The notes below the pieces were generated by a model that saw only the letters and a list, made by a program, of their open reading frames with translations, was not told where the DNA came from and did not search any database. A stretch of DNA of 41,835 nt from Deinococcus fonticola (GTDB taxonomy: Bacteria; Deinococcota; Deinococci; Deinococcales; Deinococcaceae), in the NCBI RefSeq assembly GCF_004634215.1, contig NZ_SMMH01000030.1, positions 1 to 41,835 on the forward strand. The letters run 5' to 3'. This document shows, one piece after another, positions 24,676 through 32,484 of this stretch (within the stretch, counting starts at the first letter, position 1; every line of letters starts with the position of its first letter). The position numbers were made by a program, and so were the translations under genes.

Positions 24676-25080
24676 TCAGGATGACGGCGCTTCTTTCCCC
24701 GGCCCTTCCAGTTCGGCTTCCAGTTCCTCGATGCTGGGCAGTTGCCCTTGCAACTCGGGGGGTAATTTGGCAGCAGCTTGCTGCACAAATTGAAGGTCAG
24801 TGCAAGTTTCGGCGAATTTCTTCATGTGGCCGAGGTTTCTGGGACTGAATCCCTTCATGTCGGGGAATTCGGCTTGCAAGTCCTTCGAGAGCCGCTCGAT
24901 CACTTTTGCGCCCCAGCCTTGCTGGTCTTGCCGCTCCAGGATGGTTTGCCCGATGTGCCAGTAGCAGTACCAGTTCACGGTTGACGCTGAGGGCCGCTCT
25001 GATCTGGGCGCTTTTAATCTGGGTTTTCAGGCGCTGAGGAGTGCGGCGTACTCGTCGGGGAGTTGCAGGGAAGCGGGCAT
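24676..25080 (-). pseudogene. decayed DUF1016 (YhcG-type) nuclease-family gene
   Basis: Pieces of a DUF1016 protein lie in order but in different frames: SLQLPDEYAALLSA (stop at 25027), then LKTQIKSAQIRAALSVNREL, then YWHIGQTILERQDQQGWGAK, VIERLSKDLQAEF and PDMKGFSPRNLGHMKKFAET. After VQQAAAKLPP the sequence jumps to a C-terminal-like GQLPSIEELEAELEG. So there are at least two frameshifts and a large internal deletion; the PD-(D/E)xK catalytic half is gone. Intact family members are linked to defence and RNA or DNA processing. The 303-base reading frame starting at 24978 could still make a fragment. Confidence 0.8.
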
Positions 25081-25117
25081 TGAACCACAGTGTAGTGACA
25101 CCGGGTAGAGCGGCGGG

Positions 25118-25432
25118 TCACTGGAGGGAAATGCCGTCCCAGAGCGTGCCGTGCCGTTGTGCTTTGATTTCTTGCAGCAGTTCGGGGAACAGGGTGGGCA
25201 TTCCCGTTTTCTCGCGCCGGAGTAGGGCTTCCACGTGCGCGTGGTACGCCTGGCTGGGAAGCACCAGCAGGTTCTCGGGGGCGTTGTTGCGCGGGTTACC
25301 GTCGCGGTGGTGAACGATTTCCGTGGCCAGCAGGGGGCGGCCCAGGGTCTGCTCGGCCAGGACACGGTGCAGCAAGCGCCTGCGCCCACTGCGCCTGTCC
25401 CTGGTTTTGGCGTAGTGCCCGCCCTTTGGCAT
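25118..25432 (-). CDS. small HNH endonuclease
   Basis: A 104-residue protein with an HNH core in its middle: RVLAEQTLGRPLLATEIVHH, then RDGNPRNNAPENLLVL. The first H-H pair (VHH), the asparagine of NNAPENL and later histidine AYHAHVEALL fit the family, whose members nick or cut DNA using one metal ion and often serve phages or homing elements. It is short and free-standing, right upstream of the decayed DUF1016 gene. The ATG at 25432 has GGAAAG-like sequence poorly placed, so expression may be weak. Confidence 0.8.
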   Translation of the reverse strand: MPKGGHYAKTRDRRSGRRRLLHRVLAEQTLGRPLLATEIVHHRDGNPRNNAPENLLVLPSQAYHAHVEALLRREKTGMPTLFPELLQEIKAQRHGTLWDGISLQ

Positions 25433-25513
25433 AAGGAAAGTTTAGAGCATTTGCCTGAACGCCAGGAAAGGCGTGTTGCCCGCCGCTTGTGAGCCGGGTG
25501 GGGTCACGAGAAC

Positions 25514-25549
25514 GGGCCGGGCGTGCCTTCCCTGGCAACTTCCCGGCCC
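25514..25549 (-). terminator. GC-rich hairpin after the large lipoprotein gene
   Basis: GGGCCGGG and CCCGGCCC are perfect eight-base arms with a 20-base loop, 18 bases past the stop codon at 25567. There is no T run, so it may rely on structure alone. Confidence 0.45.
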
Positions 25550-25566
25550 GCGCTCATACCGCAGCT

Positions 25567-27597
25567 TTACGGCCTGATTTCGAGGCTTCCGCTGCCGTCA
25601 CTGCCCGCAGGCGGGTAAACCAGAATCAGACTTGAGTTCAGGTTGTACGTCCACAGGCCGGGCTGACTGGGTTGGTACCCGTCCCGGTTCTCGTGTGGCA
25701 GCAGGGACGCCTGGCCGTTCTCCACCCAGTAGAAGGTTCCGCTGCGGAAGTTCCACGAGTTAGGCGAGGGGGACGTGCCGAAAATGCGAATGCTGCCGTC
25801 CTGCATGACTTCCTGCGGTTGCCACGGCCCCACAGGGTCAGGCGGGGGGGGCGGGTCTGTCCAGTCGATGCACCTCGCGCCCTGCATAGTGCGCGGCCCG
25901 TCCTTGCCGGTCAGGGTGACGCTGTAGACCAGCCTGGACGACGCTGTGAGGTTCTCCAGTCCAGCAGGCGGCACGGCCAGGCCGAAGCCGACCATTTCCA
26001 CGTAGTCCAGCACCTCGTAAACCAGATTCCCGCTGCTGAGGGTGGCCCGGCTGCTTGCGCCGCACTCCGGGGCGTTCTCGATGGTGTACATGCCGGAAGC
26101 CGTCATGGTGCCCGTGTAACCCCACATGGGAATGCTCCCGTCGAACCCGTACAGCGAAACTCCGCCGCCTGCTGGCGGCTCGGAGTATCTGGGATCGCTG
26201 TAGAAGTAGGGGTAGGCGGTCACGTCGTCCACGCTGGGCGGCGGGGGTGGCGGGGGCGGCGTGAGAATGTCGCACACCACGCCCGTGTACGTCTTCGACT
26301 GGCCGCCGTAAGAGATGGTCAGGGCATAATCCACGATCACGTCTTGCCCGTCGTCCGGCATGGCCTCGATGGTGAACTGCGTGATGCTCTGGCCTTTGTC
26401 AGCCAGAAACGTCTGGTCGTACTGAAGTTGTTTATCCAGGGTGACGTTCACGCCCGCCTCGCACGTCGTGCCAGAGCGCACCGCGTACCGCCCGGTGATG
26501 GTCGCCGCCGGGTCGTGCGGGCCGACCTGCACGGTGCCCACCACGCTCCCACCGTCACGCCAGAGGGACGGGTATGTTTTCGCCGCGCCATACGCCGGGT
26601 CAGGCGAACCGTCCGGCGGGTAGAAGCGATAGAACTGCACGCCCGCCACACCAAAGGAGTTCCAGCCCAGGATCAATATTTTCTCGCGTTCGTCACTGAG
26701 CCGCACGCGGTAGACTTTCACGTCCCGGTAGAACATCTGCATGACGTGGTAGAGCTTGTCCCACTGCAACGCTTCCCTGTAAGTCATGCCGCTGGACTGG
26801 TAAAAGAACGGTTGCAGGAAGTCAACGACACTCTCGCTTTTGATGACCGTACTGCCGGGCAAGCCCAGCAGGGACAGCACCTCGACGGGTTTCGGGGAGC
26901 TGGTCGCCTGCGTCCTCAGGCGGGTGAACGTGACTTTGGATTTCGCCAGGCTGGCGTAGGTGTACAGCATTCCAGACGTGGCCTTGCTGACCTGCGCTTC
27001 CTCCTGTGCCCTGGTCGCTGGCCCTTCGCACACTTCAATGGGCGTGTTGCTGCTCCACACGTTCCCGCTGGCCTTCAGGTTGAAAGTCAAACGGGCGCAC
27101 AGTTCACCCGGTTCCGCGCTGTAAGGCGTGCTCCTGGTGACTTTCGCCTGGTAATCCGGGGGCGTCACAGCCAGGTTCATTTTCCCGTTGTAGGCCGCCA
27201 GTGTTCCCGGCTCAGCCACCTTGCCCAATCCCAGGATGTACGCCCCGGACAGGTTCACCGTCTGGTTGCCCCAGATGAACGTGGCACTGGCGCGTTTCTT
27301 GCCGATGTTCGCCCCGGACTTGGCACGGGTGACCGACAGCACCACCCGCAAGCGGTTCCCCAGGTCAACAGCGTCCAGCGGTTGCAGATTGAGTGACTGC
27401 ACCAGGGCGCGGCTCTGCTTGCGGTCAAAGGTGAATTCACGGCTGGTGGTGGCATCTGGCGGGGCGTCGGCGGGCGTGGTGGCTGCCGGGCTGGTCGGCG
27501 TGGTGGGGCTGGTCGGCGTGGTTGTCGGGGCTGGTGTGGACGGACTGCCGCAGGCACTGAGCAGGATTAAACCCGCGCCTAGCAGTAGTTTTTTCAT
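25567..27597 (-). CDS. large secreted lipoprotein, paralogue of its neighbour
   Basis: A 676-residue protein. The signal sequence ends in the lipobox LSAC (about residue 16), followed by a Thr/Pro linker. Residues 60-360 are related to the neighbouring 370-residue lipoprotein: LRVVLSVTRAKSGANIGKKR with ATFIWGN, the CARLTFNL block, EVCEGP, and a closing block ILGWNSFGVAGVQFYRF. The remaining 310 residues are extra, with repeated Cys-containing segments (TTCEAGVNVTL, VVCDI, APECGASSRATLSSGNLVYE, ARCID) separated by Pro-rich linkers, like small beta domains. I recognise no family. Signal and composition indicate display on the cell surface. Confidence 0.8.
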   Translation of the reverse strand: MKKLLLGAGLILLSACGSPSTPAPTTTPTSPTTPTSPAATTPADAPPDATTSREFTFDRKQSRALVQSLNLQPLDAVDLGNRLRVVLSVTRAKSGANIGKKRASATFIWGNQTVNLSGAYILGLGKVAEPGTLAAYNGKMNLAVTPPDYQAKVTRSTPYSAEPGELCARLTFNLKASGNVWSSNTPIEVCEGPATRAQEEAQVSKATSGMLYTYASLAKSKVTFTRLRTQATSSPKPVEVLSLLGLPGSTVIKSESVVDFLQPFFYQSSGMTYREALQWDKLYHVMQMFYRDVKVYRVRLSDEREKILILGWNSFGVAGVQFYRFYPPDGSPDPAYGAAKTYPSLWRDGGSVVGTVQVGPHDPAATITGRYAVRSGTTCEAGVNVTLDKQLQYDQTFLADKGQSITQFTIEAMPDDGQDVIVDYALTISYGGQSKTYTGVVCDILTPPPPPPPPSVDDVTAYPYFYSDPRYSEPPAGGGVSLYGFDGSIPMWGYTGTMTASGMYTIENAPECGASSRATLSSGNLVYEVLDYVEMVGFGLAVPPAGLENLTASSRLVYSVTLTGKDGPRTMQGARCIDWTDPPPPPDPVGPWQPQEVMQDGSIRIFGTSPSPNSWNFRSGTFYWVENGQASLLPHENRDGYQPSQPGLWTYNLNSSLILVYPPAGSDGSGSLEIRP

Positions 27598-27608
27598 GTT
27601 GACCTCTC

Positions 27609-27640
27609 AACAAAAAGGCGGCACCTGGCCGCCCTTTTGC
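27609..27640 (-). terminator. terminator between the two lipoprotein genes
   Basis: GGCGG and CCGCC pair around CACCTGG, flanked by AAAAA and TTTT, so it can act in both directions. It lies just after the stop codon of the 370-residue gene and before the start of the larger gene. Confidence 0.7.
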
Positions 27641-27667
27641 TCTCTCGGAAGAAGTGAAGTACGCGGC

Positions 27668-28780
27668 TTATTTGAAGCGAATGGTCTTGAGTCCCCCCAC
27701 GCCCCAGCCGTTCAGGCCCAGCAGCACGATGTCTTCACGCCCGGCGCTGGTCGCCACGGTGTACACCGTCGCAGAACGGTAGTAGTAGCCGAATTGCTTC
27801 TGTAAGCTGGCGTACTTGCGGGCCAGGGCCGCTTCCGCTTTCTGTTCGGTCGTCCAGTCCTTGCTGTCCCCGGCGGGCAGCACCGTCAACGGCGCGAAGA
27901 ACTCAGCGAGAGTGGACGTGGTGACGGTGGCGGCGGGGTCGGTTCCGGCCACAGCAGCGAGTCCGGCGGCGTCGGTGGGCAGGGCGGTCACGCCGTCCTT
28001 GCTGACAAAGGTGAAGGGGGCTGCACCGACACTCTGATAGTCGAACATGAGGTCTTTGGACGCTTTGTCCAGGGCCACCTTCTCGGCGTTGCGTTCCTCG
28101 ACGCCCTCGCACACTTCCAGCGGTGCGGCGGTGTTGTTGAACACCAGCGGCGTGTAGTTCGGGATGCTGCCAGCGGCGTTTTCCTTCGTGGTGAAGTTGA
28201 AGGACAGCTTGGCGCACATCTTGCCGCTGTCGTTCACGTACACGCCGCTGCGGGTGGTCTTGGCCTGGAAGTCAGGGTAGGACACCTTCATGTCCAGGTT
28301 CCCTTCGTAACGCTGGAACATGGTCGGTGCGGCTTCCGGGTAGATGTCCAGGGTGACGCCCTTGGTCTTGTCGTCAATGGGGATGACCTGCTCCTGGTCG
28401 TTGCCCCACACGAAGGTTGCCACGGCGCGTTTCTTCCCGGCGTTGTCGCCGGACTTGCTGCGGGTCACCGCAAGCAACACGCGCATTTCATCGGTGGCTG
28501 CCTGGGCCTGCATGGTGCCGGTGCGGGCCATGACGTTCTGGGCCGCACCCACGTCCAGACCCAGGGACTGGGCCAGGACTTTGGCACGAACCCCCGTGAT
28601 GATGAATTCGTTGGCAGCGGTGGAATCGGCGGGGCGGGCAATGGTGCCGCCCGTGACGGGCGTGGTGGTGCCGCTGTCCGGCGTGGGGTTGGTGGTGGGT
28701 GGAGTGCTGCCCCCACCACACGAGGCCAAAACGAGACAGGCGGTGAGACAGAGGGCCGACAGGTTCAGGGTGGTACGCAT
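27668..28780 (-). CDS. secreted lipoprotein, shorter paralogue
   Basis: A 370-residue protein with a lipobox LASC (about residue 21) and a Gly/Thr/Pro linker. It aligns with the first half of the downstream 676-residue protein: MRVLLAVTRSKSGDNAGKKR with ATFVWGN, CAKLSFNF, LEVCEGVEERN, FFAPL and the end block DIVLLGLNGWGVGGLKTIRF. Two cysteines (KMCAKLS and EVCEGV) are shared and may form a disulfide. The family is unknown to me. It probably arose by tandem duplication. The upstream region (28781-28955) shows no other gene. Confidence 0.8.
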   Translation of the reverse strand: MRTTLNLSALCLTACLVLASCGGGSTPPTTNPTPDSGTTTPVTGGTIARPADSTAANEFIITGVRAKVLAQSLGLDVGAAQNVMARTGTMQAQAATDEMRVLLAVTRSKSGDNAGKKRAVATFVWGNDQEQVIPIDDKTKGVTLDIYPEAAPTMFQRYEGNLDMKVSYPDFQAKTTRSGVYVNDSGKMCAKLSFNFTTKENAAGSIPNYTPLVFNNTAAPLEVCEGVEERNAEKVALDKASKDLMFDYQSVGAAPFTFVSKDGVTALPTDAAGLAAVAGTDPAATVTTSTLAEFFAPLTVLPAGDSKDWTTEQKAEAALARKYASLQKQFGYYYRSATVYTVATSAGREDIVLLGLNGWGVGGLKTIRFK

Positions 28781-28957
28781 GAGGAAGTCCCTCCCAGGAC
28801 TGATCTACTTGCGCACCGCTCGGCCTCCCTTGGCTTCTGCTGGTCGTGGGCTGTACCACCCAGTGTACAAATAATCTGCTCAGGATGTGTGGTGGCATGG
28901 TGGACGGGTTTCAAAGACCGTCGACCAGTGTGGCCGGAGTGCAGTAAGGAATGAACG

Positions 28958-28997
28958 ACTTAAATACTGCATTCTTTAATAACTGCATTACTGCATT
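28958..28997. repeat. octamer array upstream of the par genes (centromere/operator candidate)
   Basis: ACTGCATT occurs at 28966, 28982 and 28990, all on one 8-base register. The intervening unit at 28974 (CTTTAATA) and the one at 28958 (ACTTAAAT) look like degenerate copies. Inverted copies (AATGCAG, GCAGT) lie nearby at 28941 and 29047. The same tandem pair follows the par genes at 30272. Contiguous short direct repeats are the typical binding sites of ribbon-helix-helix partition proteins. Confidence 0.7.
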
Positions 28998-29055
28998 CAG
29001 TACATCAACAGTGCAGTGTGCTGCGTAGCGTGCATCCTGTGCGTAGAATGCAGAC

Positions 29056-29271
29056 ATGCCACATCGGTTGTTCTACACCCCGGACGAACTGGCCGCCACG
29101 CTTCGACTTAGTGGGGAAACCATTCGCCGCCGCCTCAGAAGTGGACAGATGCAGGGGGTGCGCATCGGGGACACCTGGCGCGTTCCCCGTGAGCAGGTGC
29201 TGACCCTGCTGGGTGACGCCAGCCTGGAATTACTGGATGCCCAGCTTGACCAGCAGGAGAAAAGCGCATGA
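29056..29271 (+). CDS. excisionase/MerR-type HTH protein of the partition operon
   Basis: A 71-residue protein. FYTPDELAATLRLSGETIRR followed by RLRSGQMQGVRIGDTWRVP is the helix-turn-helix plus wing of the excisionase (HTH_17) family. It should bind DNA next to its own promoter. A -10-like TAGAAT (29044-29049) is seven bases before the ATG, so the transcript is probably leaderless. Its stop overlaps the parA start (ATGA), making it the first gene of a three-gene partition operon. A role as operon repressor or centromere cofactor is inferred. Confidence 0.8.
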   Translation: MPHRLFYTPDELAATLRLSGETIRRRLRSGQMQGVRIGDTWRVPREQVLTLLGDASLELLDAQLDQQEKSA

Positions 29272-29870
29272 AGCTGACCGTCGCCAACCTGAAAGGCGGA
29301 GCGGGAAAAACCACCACCGCCGTGTACCTCGCCAACGCCCTGGCCATCCAGGGCCGCACGCTGCTGATTGATGCCGACCCCCAGGGATCAGCCTTGTCCT
29401 GGAGTGAAACTGCCGGGGATTTTCCCCTGCCCGTGGTGGCTGCACCGGTCAAGGACTTGAACCGCCGGGTGCCGCAGCTTGCTGAAGGGTACGCCCACGT
29501 GGTGATTGATACGCCCCCCGGCGAACTCGCCATTACCCGCTCGGCCATGCTCGCGGCGGACATCGTGCTGATCCCCATTCCCCCTTCGCTGATGGATTTA
29601 GACCGCCTGCGCCCCACGCTGGAAGTGCTGGCGGAACTGGAAGGCCTGCACGACCCGGCCATGTGCTGCCTGCTGACCCGCGTGCGCAAAGGAACGCGCA
29701 GCAGCAAAGCTGCCCGCGAGGTGCTGACTGAGTTGGGCTTGAACGTCATGGACGCCGAAGTGTCGCTGCGTGAGGGGTACGCCAACGGGTTCGGGTTATC
29801 GCTGACCGGGGATCTGGGCGAGTACGAGGAAGTCCTGCGCGAACTGCAAGGCCAGGTGAAACAGCCATGA
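29268..29870 (+). CDS. parA: ParA-family partition ATPase
   Basis: A 200-residue deviant-Walker ATPase. The P-loop KGGAGKTTTAVYLANAL is at residues 9-25, LLIDADPQGSALSW gives the Walker A' block and HVVIDTPPGEL the Walker B. It is a short ParA without an N-terminal HTH (type Ib-like), as found with ribbon-helix-helix partner proteins. It should move plasmid copies apart by ATP-driven binding to nucleoid DNA. It is coupled at both ends: ATGA overlap with the HTH gene and with the RHH gene. Confidence 0.93.
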   Translation: MKLTVANLKGGAGKTTTAVYLANALAIQGRTLLIDADPQGSALSWSETAGDFPLPVVAAPVKDLNRRVPQLAEGYAHVVIDTPPGELAITRSAMLAADIVLIPIPPSLMDLDRLRPTLEVLAELEGLHDPAMCCLLTRVRKGTRSSKAAREVLTELGLNVMDAEVSLREGYANGFGLSLTGDLGEYEEVLRELQGQVKQP

Positions 29871-30196
29871 CAAAGAAACCCAGTGATGTGCTGTCCCGCA
29901 TGAAGGCCGCAGCTACCCGCGAGAAGCCAGTCAGCACCGCCAGCGAGGCCGCGATAGAGGAAATACCGGTGGCCCCCACTGCACCTTCGGAAGTGGCCTC
30001 TCCCCTGCCGCCCCCGCCCCGCGTGCGCCGGGTCAGGTACACCCTCGACCTGGAACCGGAGCAGCACAAGAACCTCAAACGCTTCGCCCTGGAAGCCGAC
30101 GCGGACGCCAGCGAGGTGATGCGGGCTTTGCTGGCCCTGCTTCACACCGATACTGCGGTGAGGAACGCCGTACTTACTGCAATCAGTAAGAACTGA
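29867..30196 (+). CDS. ribbon-helix-helix centromere-binding protein (ParB role)
   Basis: A 109-residue protein. The first 60 residues are basic and then Pro/Ala-rich and probably disordered. RYTLDLEPEQHKNLKRFALE then ADADASEVMRALLALL is a ribbon-helix-helix domain, as in ParG- or Omega-type partition proteins. An N-terminal flexible tail that stimulates ParA is typical of such partners. The ATG overlaps the parA stop. Likely binding sites are the ACTGCATT arrays on both sides of the operon. The gene ends in a short palindrome, TTACTGCAATCAGTAA. Confidence 0.75.
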   Translation: MTKKPSDVLSRMKAAATREKPVSTASEAAIEEIPVAPTAPSEVASPLPPPPRVRRVRYTLDLEPEQHKNLKRFALEADADASEVMRALLALLHTDTAVRNAVLTAISKN

Positions 30197-30271
30197 AGTC
30201 AGTCAGGGCTGAATGACTGGATTCCTGCGTTGCAGATCGTCGCAATTCAGCTTCTAAGTGTTTAAGGAAAT

Positions 30272-30287
30272 ACTGCATTACTGCATT
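30272..30287. repeat. downstream ACTGCATT pair of the par locus
   Basis: Two adjacent ACTGCATT octamers, identical to the pair at 28982-28997 including the preceding T-A. They lie about 75 bases after the last par gene. Flanking of the operon by the same array on both sides suggests two centromere half-sites. Confidence 0.65.
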
Positions 30288-30335
30288 AAGTGAGCCTCAT
30301 CCACGGTACGGTCAGGTGCAGGCCCACGCCCCCTT

Positions 30336-30797
30336 TCAGTTCAAAGGCTCAGTGACCCGTATGACGCCCCGGCGCACCACCTTTCCCGTGACCCCCATTG
30401 CGAGCACGGCGGTGTGGTACTGCCCGCTCCGGTCAATCAGTTCCAACATCAGCCCGGTAGGCTGTCCTGTCGGGGCCAGGAACTCGCCGTAAGGGGCGGT
30501 ATAGGTGTAATTGGTAGTGGGCGCGGCAGTCGCTATGCGTGCGCCATTGGGCACGGTAATGGTCATCGTACCAGTCGTGAGGGTGGTGCCCGTCCACGTC
30601 ACAACCTGGTCGGCGCTGCTGCGCTGGGACTTACTCCGGGCGCGGGCGAGTTCGGTAGCCACTGCGGCCTGTGCTTCCCGCAGATCGGCCCGGCGAATAC
30701 TGCTCAGCAGGTTCCAGCCGAAAATTCCGGCGAGAATGCCAATAATGGCGATGACCACGAGAATTTCAACGATAGTAAAACCTTCAGAACGTTTCAC
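30336..30797 (-). CDS. type IV pilin / GspH-like pseudopilin
   Basis: A 153-residue protein with a prepilin signature at its very start: KRSEG-FTIVEILVVIAIIG, where cleavage is expected after the glycine and the glutamate at position 5 of the mature chain is present. A hydrophobic helix and a small beta-rich domain follow, as in GspH/FimT minor pseudopilins. I chose the GTG at 30797 because GGAGG lies six bases before it. It overlaps the end of the upstream fusion gene by 14 bases and closes a four-gene operon. It would need prepilin peptidase and an assembly platform encoded elsewhere. Confidence 0.85.
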   Translation of the reverse strand: MKRSEGFTIVEILVVIAIIGILAGIFGWNLLSSIRRADLREAQAAVATELARARSKSQRSSADQVVTWTGTTLTTGTMTITVPNGARIATAAPTTNYTYTAPYGEFLAPTGQPTGLMLELIDRSGQYHTAVLAMGVTGKVVRRGVIRVTEPLN

Positions 30798-32481
30798 TTC
30801 CAACCTCCGACTGCTTGGATTGTACGGGCGTTTGCCCCAGTTCCCGCGAGAGAATGACGACCTCGACGGTCAGGCCGTGAACGGTCGCGCCCTTGTTCCT
30901 GATCTCCACGACCGCCCCGGCCACGGGTGAGCGGACGACCTGGGCGGCGGTGGTGGCGTCCCGTTTGGCCGTGAGGGTCTTGATGTCCAGGGCGAGCGCC
31001 CGCGCCCGTGCTTCGGCGTCGGTGGTCGCCTGGGCCTGCTGCATGGCGATGGAATCCAGCTTGCTTTGTGCCTGGGCGGCTTTCTGCTGGGCGTCCAGCA
31101 GTTCAAGGCGGGTCGCGGCGTCGGCGGCCACCAGCTTCTCAAAGCGGGTGACATTCTCACGGGCGGCCTGCACCTCCGCGAGTGCTGGAGCTTTGAGCGC
31201 CCGGTAATGCTCCGCGAGTCCAGCCAGTTTCTTTTGTGCGTCCAGCAGGGCTGTTTTCTTCCTTTTCAAATCGGCATCGAGCGCCGCCGTCTCATGCGGC
31301 CTGACAAAACGGGCCAGCGGTTCGCCCTCCAGAACCCTGTCCCCGGTTTGCACCAGCAGGCCCGCCATGCTGGGCAGGCCTTCTATTTTTATGGCCTGCA
31401 CGGTGGGCGTGGGGCCGTCCTGGGCGGTCAGGGGCAGGGTGTCCACTTCCTTGCCCGGCGCGAACTCGGCCCGCACCACCACCGACCCGGTGCGAATGTA
31501 CGCATTCCTGAGCGCCTGCACGTCCACCGGGCGGGCGGCGTGAAGTTCCAGAATGTTGTCTGTTCCCTGCCTGGTGGACACACGGGCGAAGGTTCCCACC
31601 TCAGCAGGGGGCGGGTTGATCTCGCCGGAGATTTCCAGCACTCCGGTCAGATAAACGTTCGTTGCGCCTGGCGGAAGCGCGGTGAGAACATCGCCCAGGA
31701 GTCGGCTCCCCACGTCCAGGCGGTAGTCACGCCAGACAATCGGCGCACCACCGTAGGCGCGGATTCTGTACGCCACCACTTGCCCAAATTTGCTGACTTG
31801 ATAGGCGTTCCCGGCCTGATCTTCCACCAGCACGCCGTTCCGTCCAATGGCTTCGATAATGCGGTAATTCCCCTTCATGGGTTCCTGCGTTTCGCTGTTG
31901 AACCCTTCGAGGCTGGCCCACACGTCCCTCTCCTGGCGCATGTCGATGTAATCCGCCACTGCCGTTTCCGGGCTGGCGACCAGACGGCGAAAGGCACTGT
32001 TGAAGCCGTCCGTGCCGATGGGCCACAGCACCAGGGCCACCACGGCACAGACCAGGGCCACCGACGTTTCACCGCTGCTGCCGTACTTGATCCGCATGGA
32101 ACGGCGCGGCCAGAACCAGAACATGAGTCTGGACGGCCACAGCAGCGGCACACCGTTTACGTTCAGGGTGTCTAAAAGCAAGTGAGACATGATGCCCCAG
32201 AAGAACGCTGTCGCCAGGCTGGGCGACAGCGGCCACCAGATCGCCGAGAACAACACCGTGAACAGGAGGGAATGCGTCAGGGTGCGGTGTCCAAACTTCG
32301 TTTCGATCAGCCTGGACAGGGGTTTGACGAAGCGGCCTGTGCCGCTGGTCGTCGTATCGATGTCAGGAAGTAAGCTCCCCACGACCAGGGCCAGGACTTC
32401 GGGCGGGCCGATCTCCACGCCGAAACCGCGCAGGACAGCAGCGGTCAGGGCCGCGCCTGCAATGTGCGTCCCGGCCTGCAT
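30784..32481 (-). CDS. YdjM/DUF457-type membrane domain fused to an HlyD-like coiled-coil protein
   Basis: A 565-residue protein with two unrelated parts. Residues 1-165 match the YdjM/DUF457 membrane 'metal-dependent hydrolase' family: HIAGAALTAAV, SLLPDIDTTTS, FGHRTLTHSLL and SHLLLDTLNVNGVPLLWP, with His/Asp ligands in the usual order and several membrane helices. From about 380 on it looks like a membrane-fusion (HlyD/AcrA) protein: a biotinyl-lipoyl-like half (GDRVLEGEPLARFV), a long alternating coiled coil (LDADLKRKKTALLDAQKKLA to LALDIKTLTAKRDAT) and the returning half VRSPVAGAVVEIRNKGATVH. Such a fusion is unusual. It lies three bases after a TolC-like gene, so an adaptor role between inner and outer membranes is likely. 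Confidence 0.75.
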   Translation of the reverse strand: MQAGTHIAGAALTAAVLRGFGVEIGPPEVLALVVGSLLPDIDTTTSGTGRFVKPLSRLIETKFGHRTLTHSLLFTVLFSAIWWPLSPSLATAFFWGIMSHLLLDTLNVNGVPLLWPSRLMFWFWPRRSMRIKYGSSGETSVALVCAVVALVLWPIGTDGFNSAFRRLVASPETAVADYIDMRQERDVWASLEGFNSETQEPMKGNYRIIEAIGRNGVLVEDQAGNAYQVSKFGQVVAYRIRAYGGAPIVWRDYRLDVGSRLLGDVLTALPPGATNVYLTGVLEISGEINPPPAEVGTFARVSTRQGTDNILELHAARPVDVQALRNAYIRTGSVVVRAEFAPGKEVDTLPLTAQDGPTPTVQAIKIEGLPSMAGLLVQTGDRVLEGEPLARFVRPHETAALDADLKRKKTALLDAQKKLAGLAEHYRALKAPALAEVQAARENVTRFEKLVAADAATRLELLDAQQKAAQAQSKLDSIAMQQAQATTDAEARARALALDIKTLTAKRDATTAAQVVRSPVAGAVVEIRNKGATVHGLTVEVVILSRELGQTPVQSKQSEVGSETF

Positions 32482-32484
32482 GGC

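Noticed and set aside
25672..27396. 574-codon plus-strand frame opposite the large lipoprotein
   Set aside because: It is a shadow of the GC-rich minus-strand gene, with His/Arg/Gly-rich text and no motif; the minus-strand frame has a signal peptide and a paralogue.
28941..30290. CRISPR array
   Set aside because: The ACTGCATT repeats are 8 bases and contiguous or flank genes; there are no spacers or cas genes.
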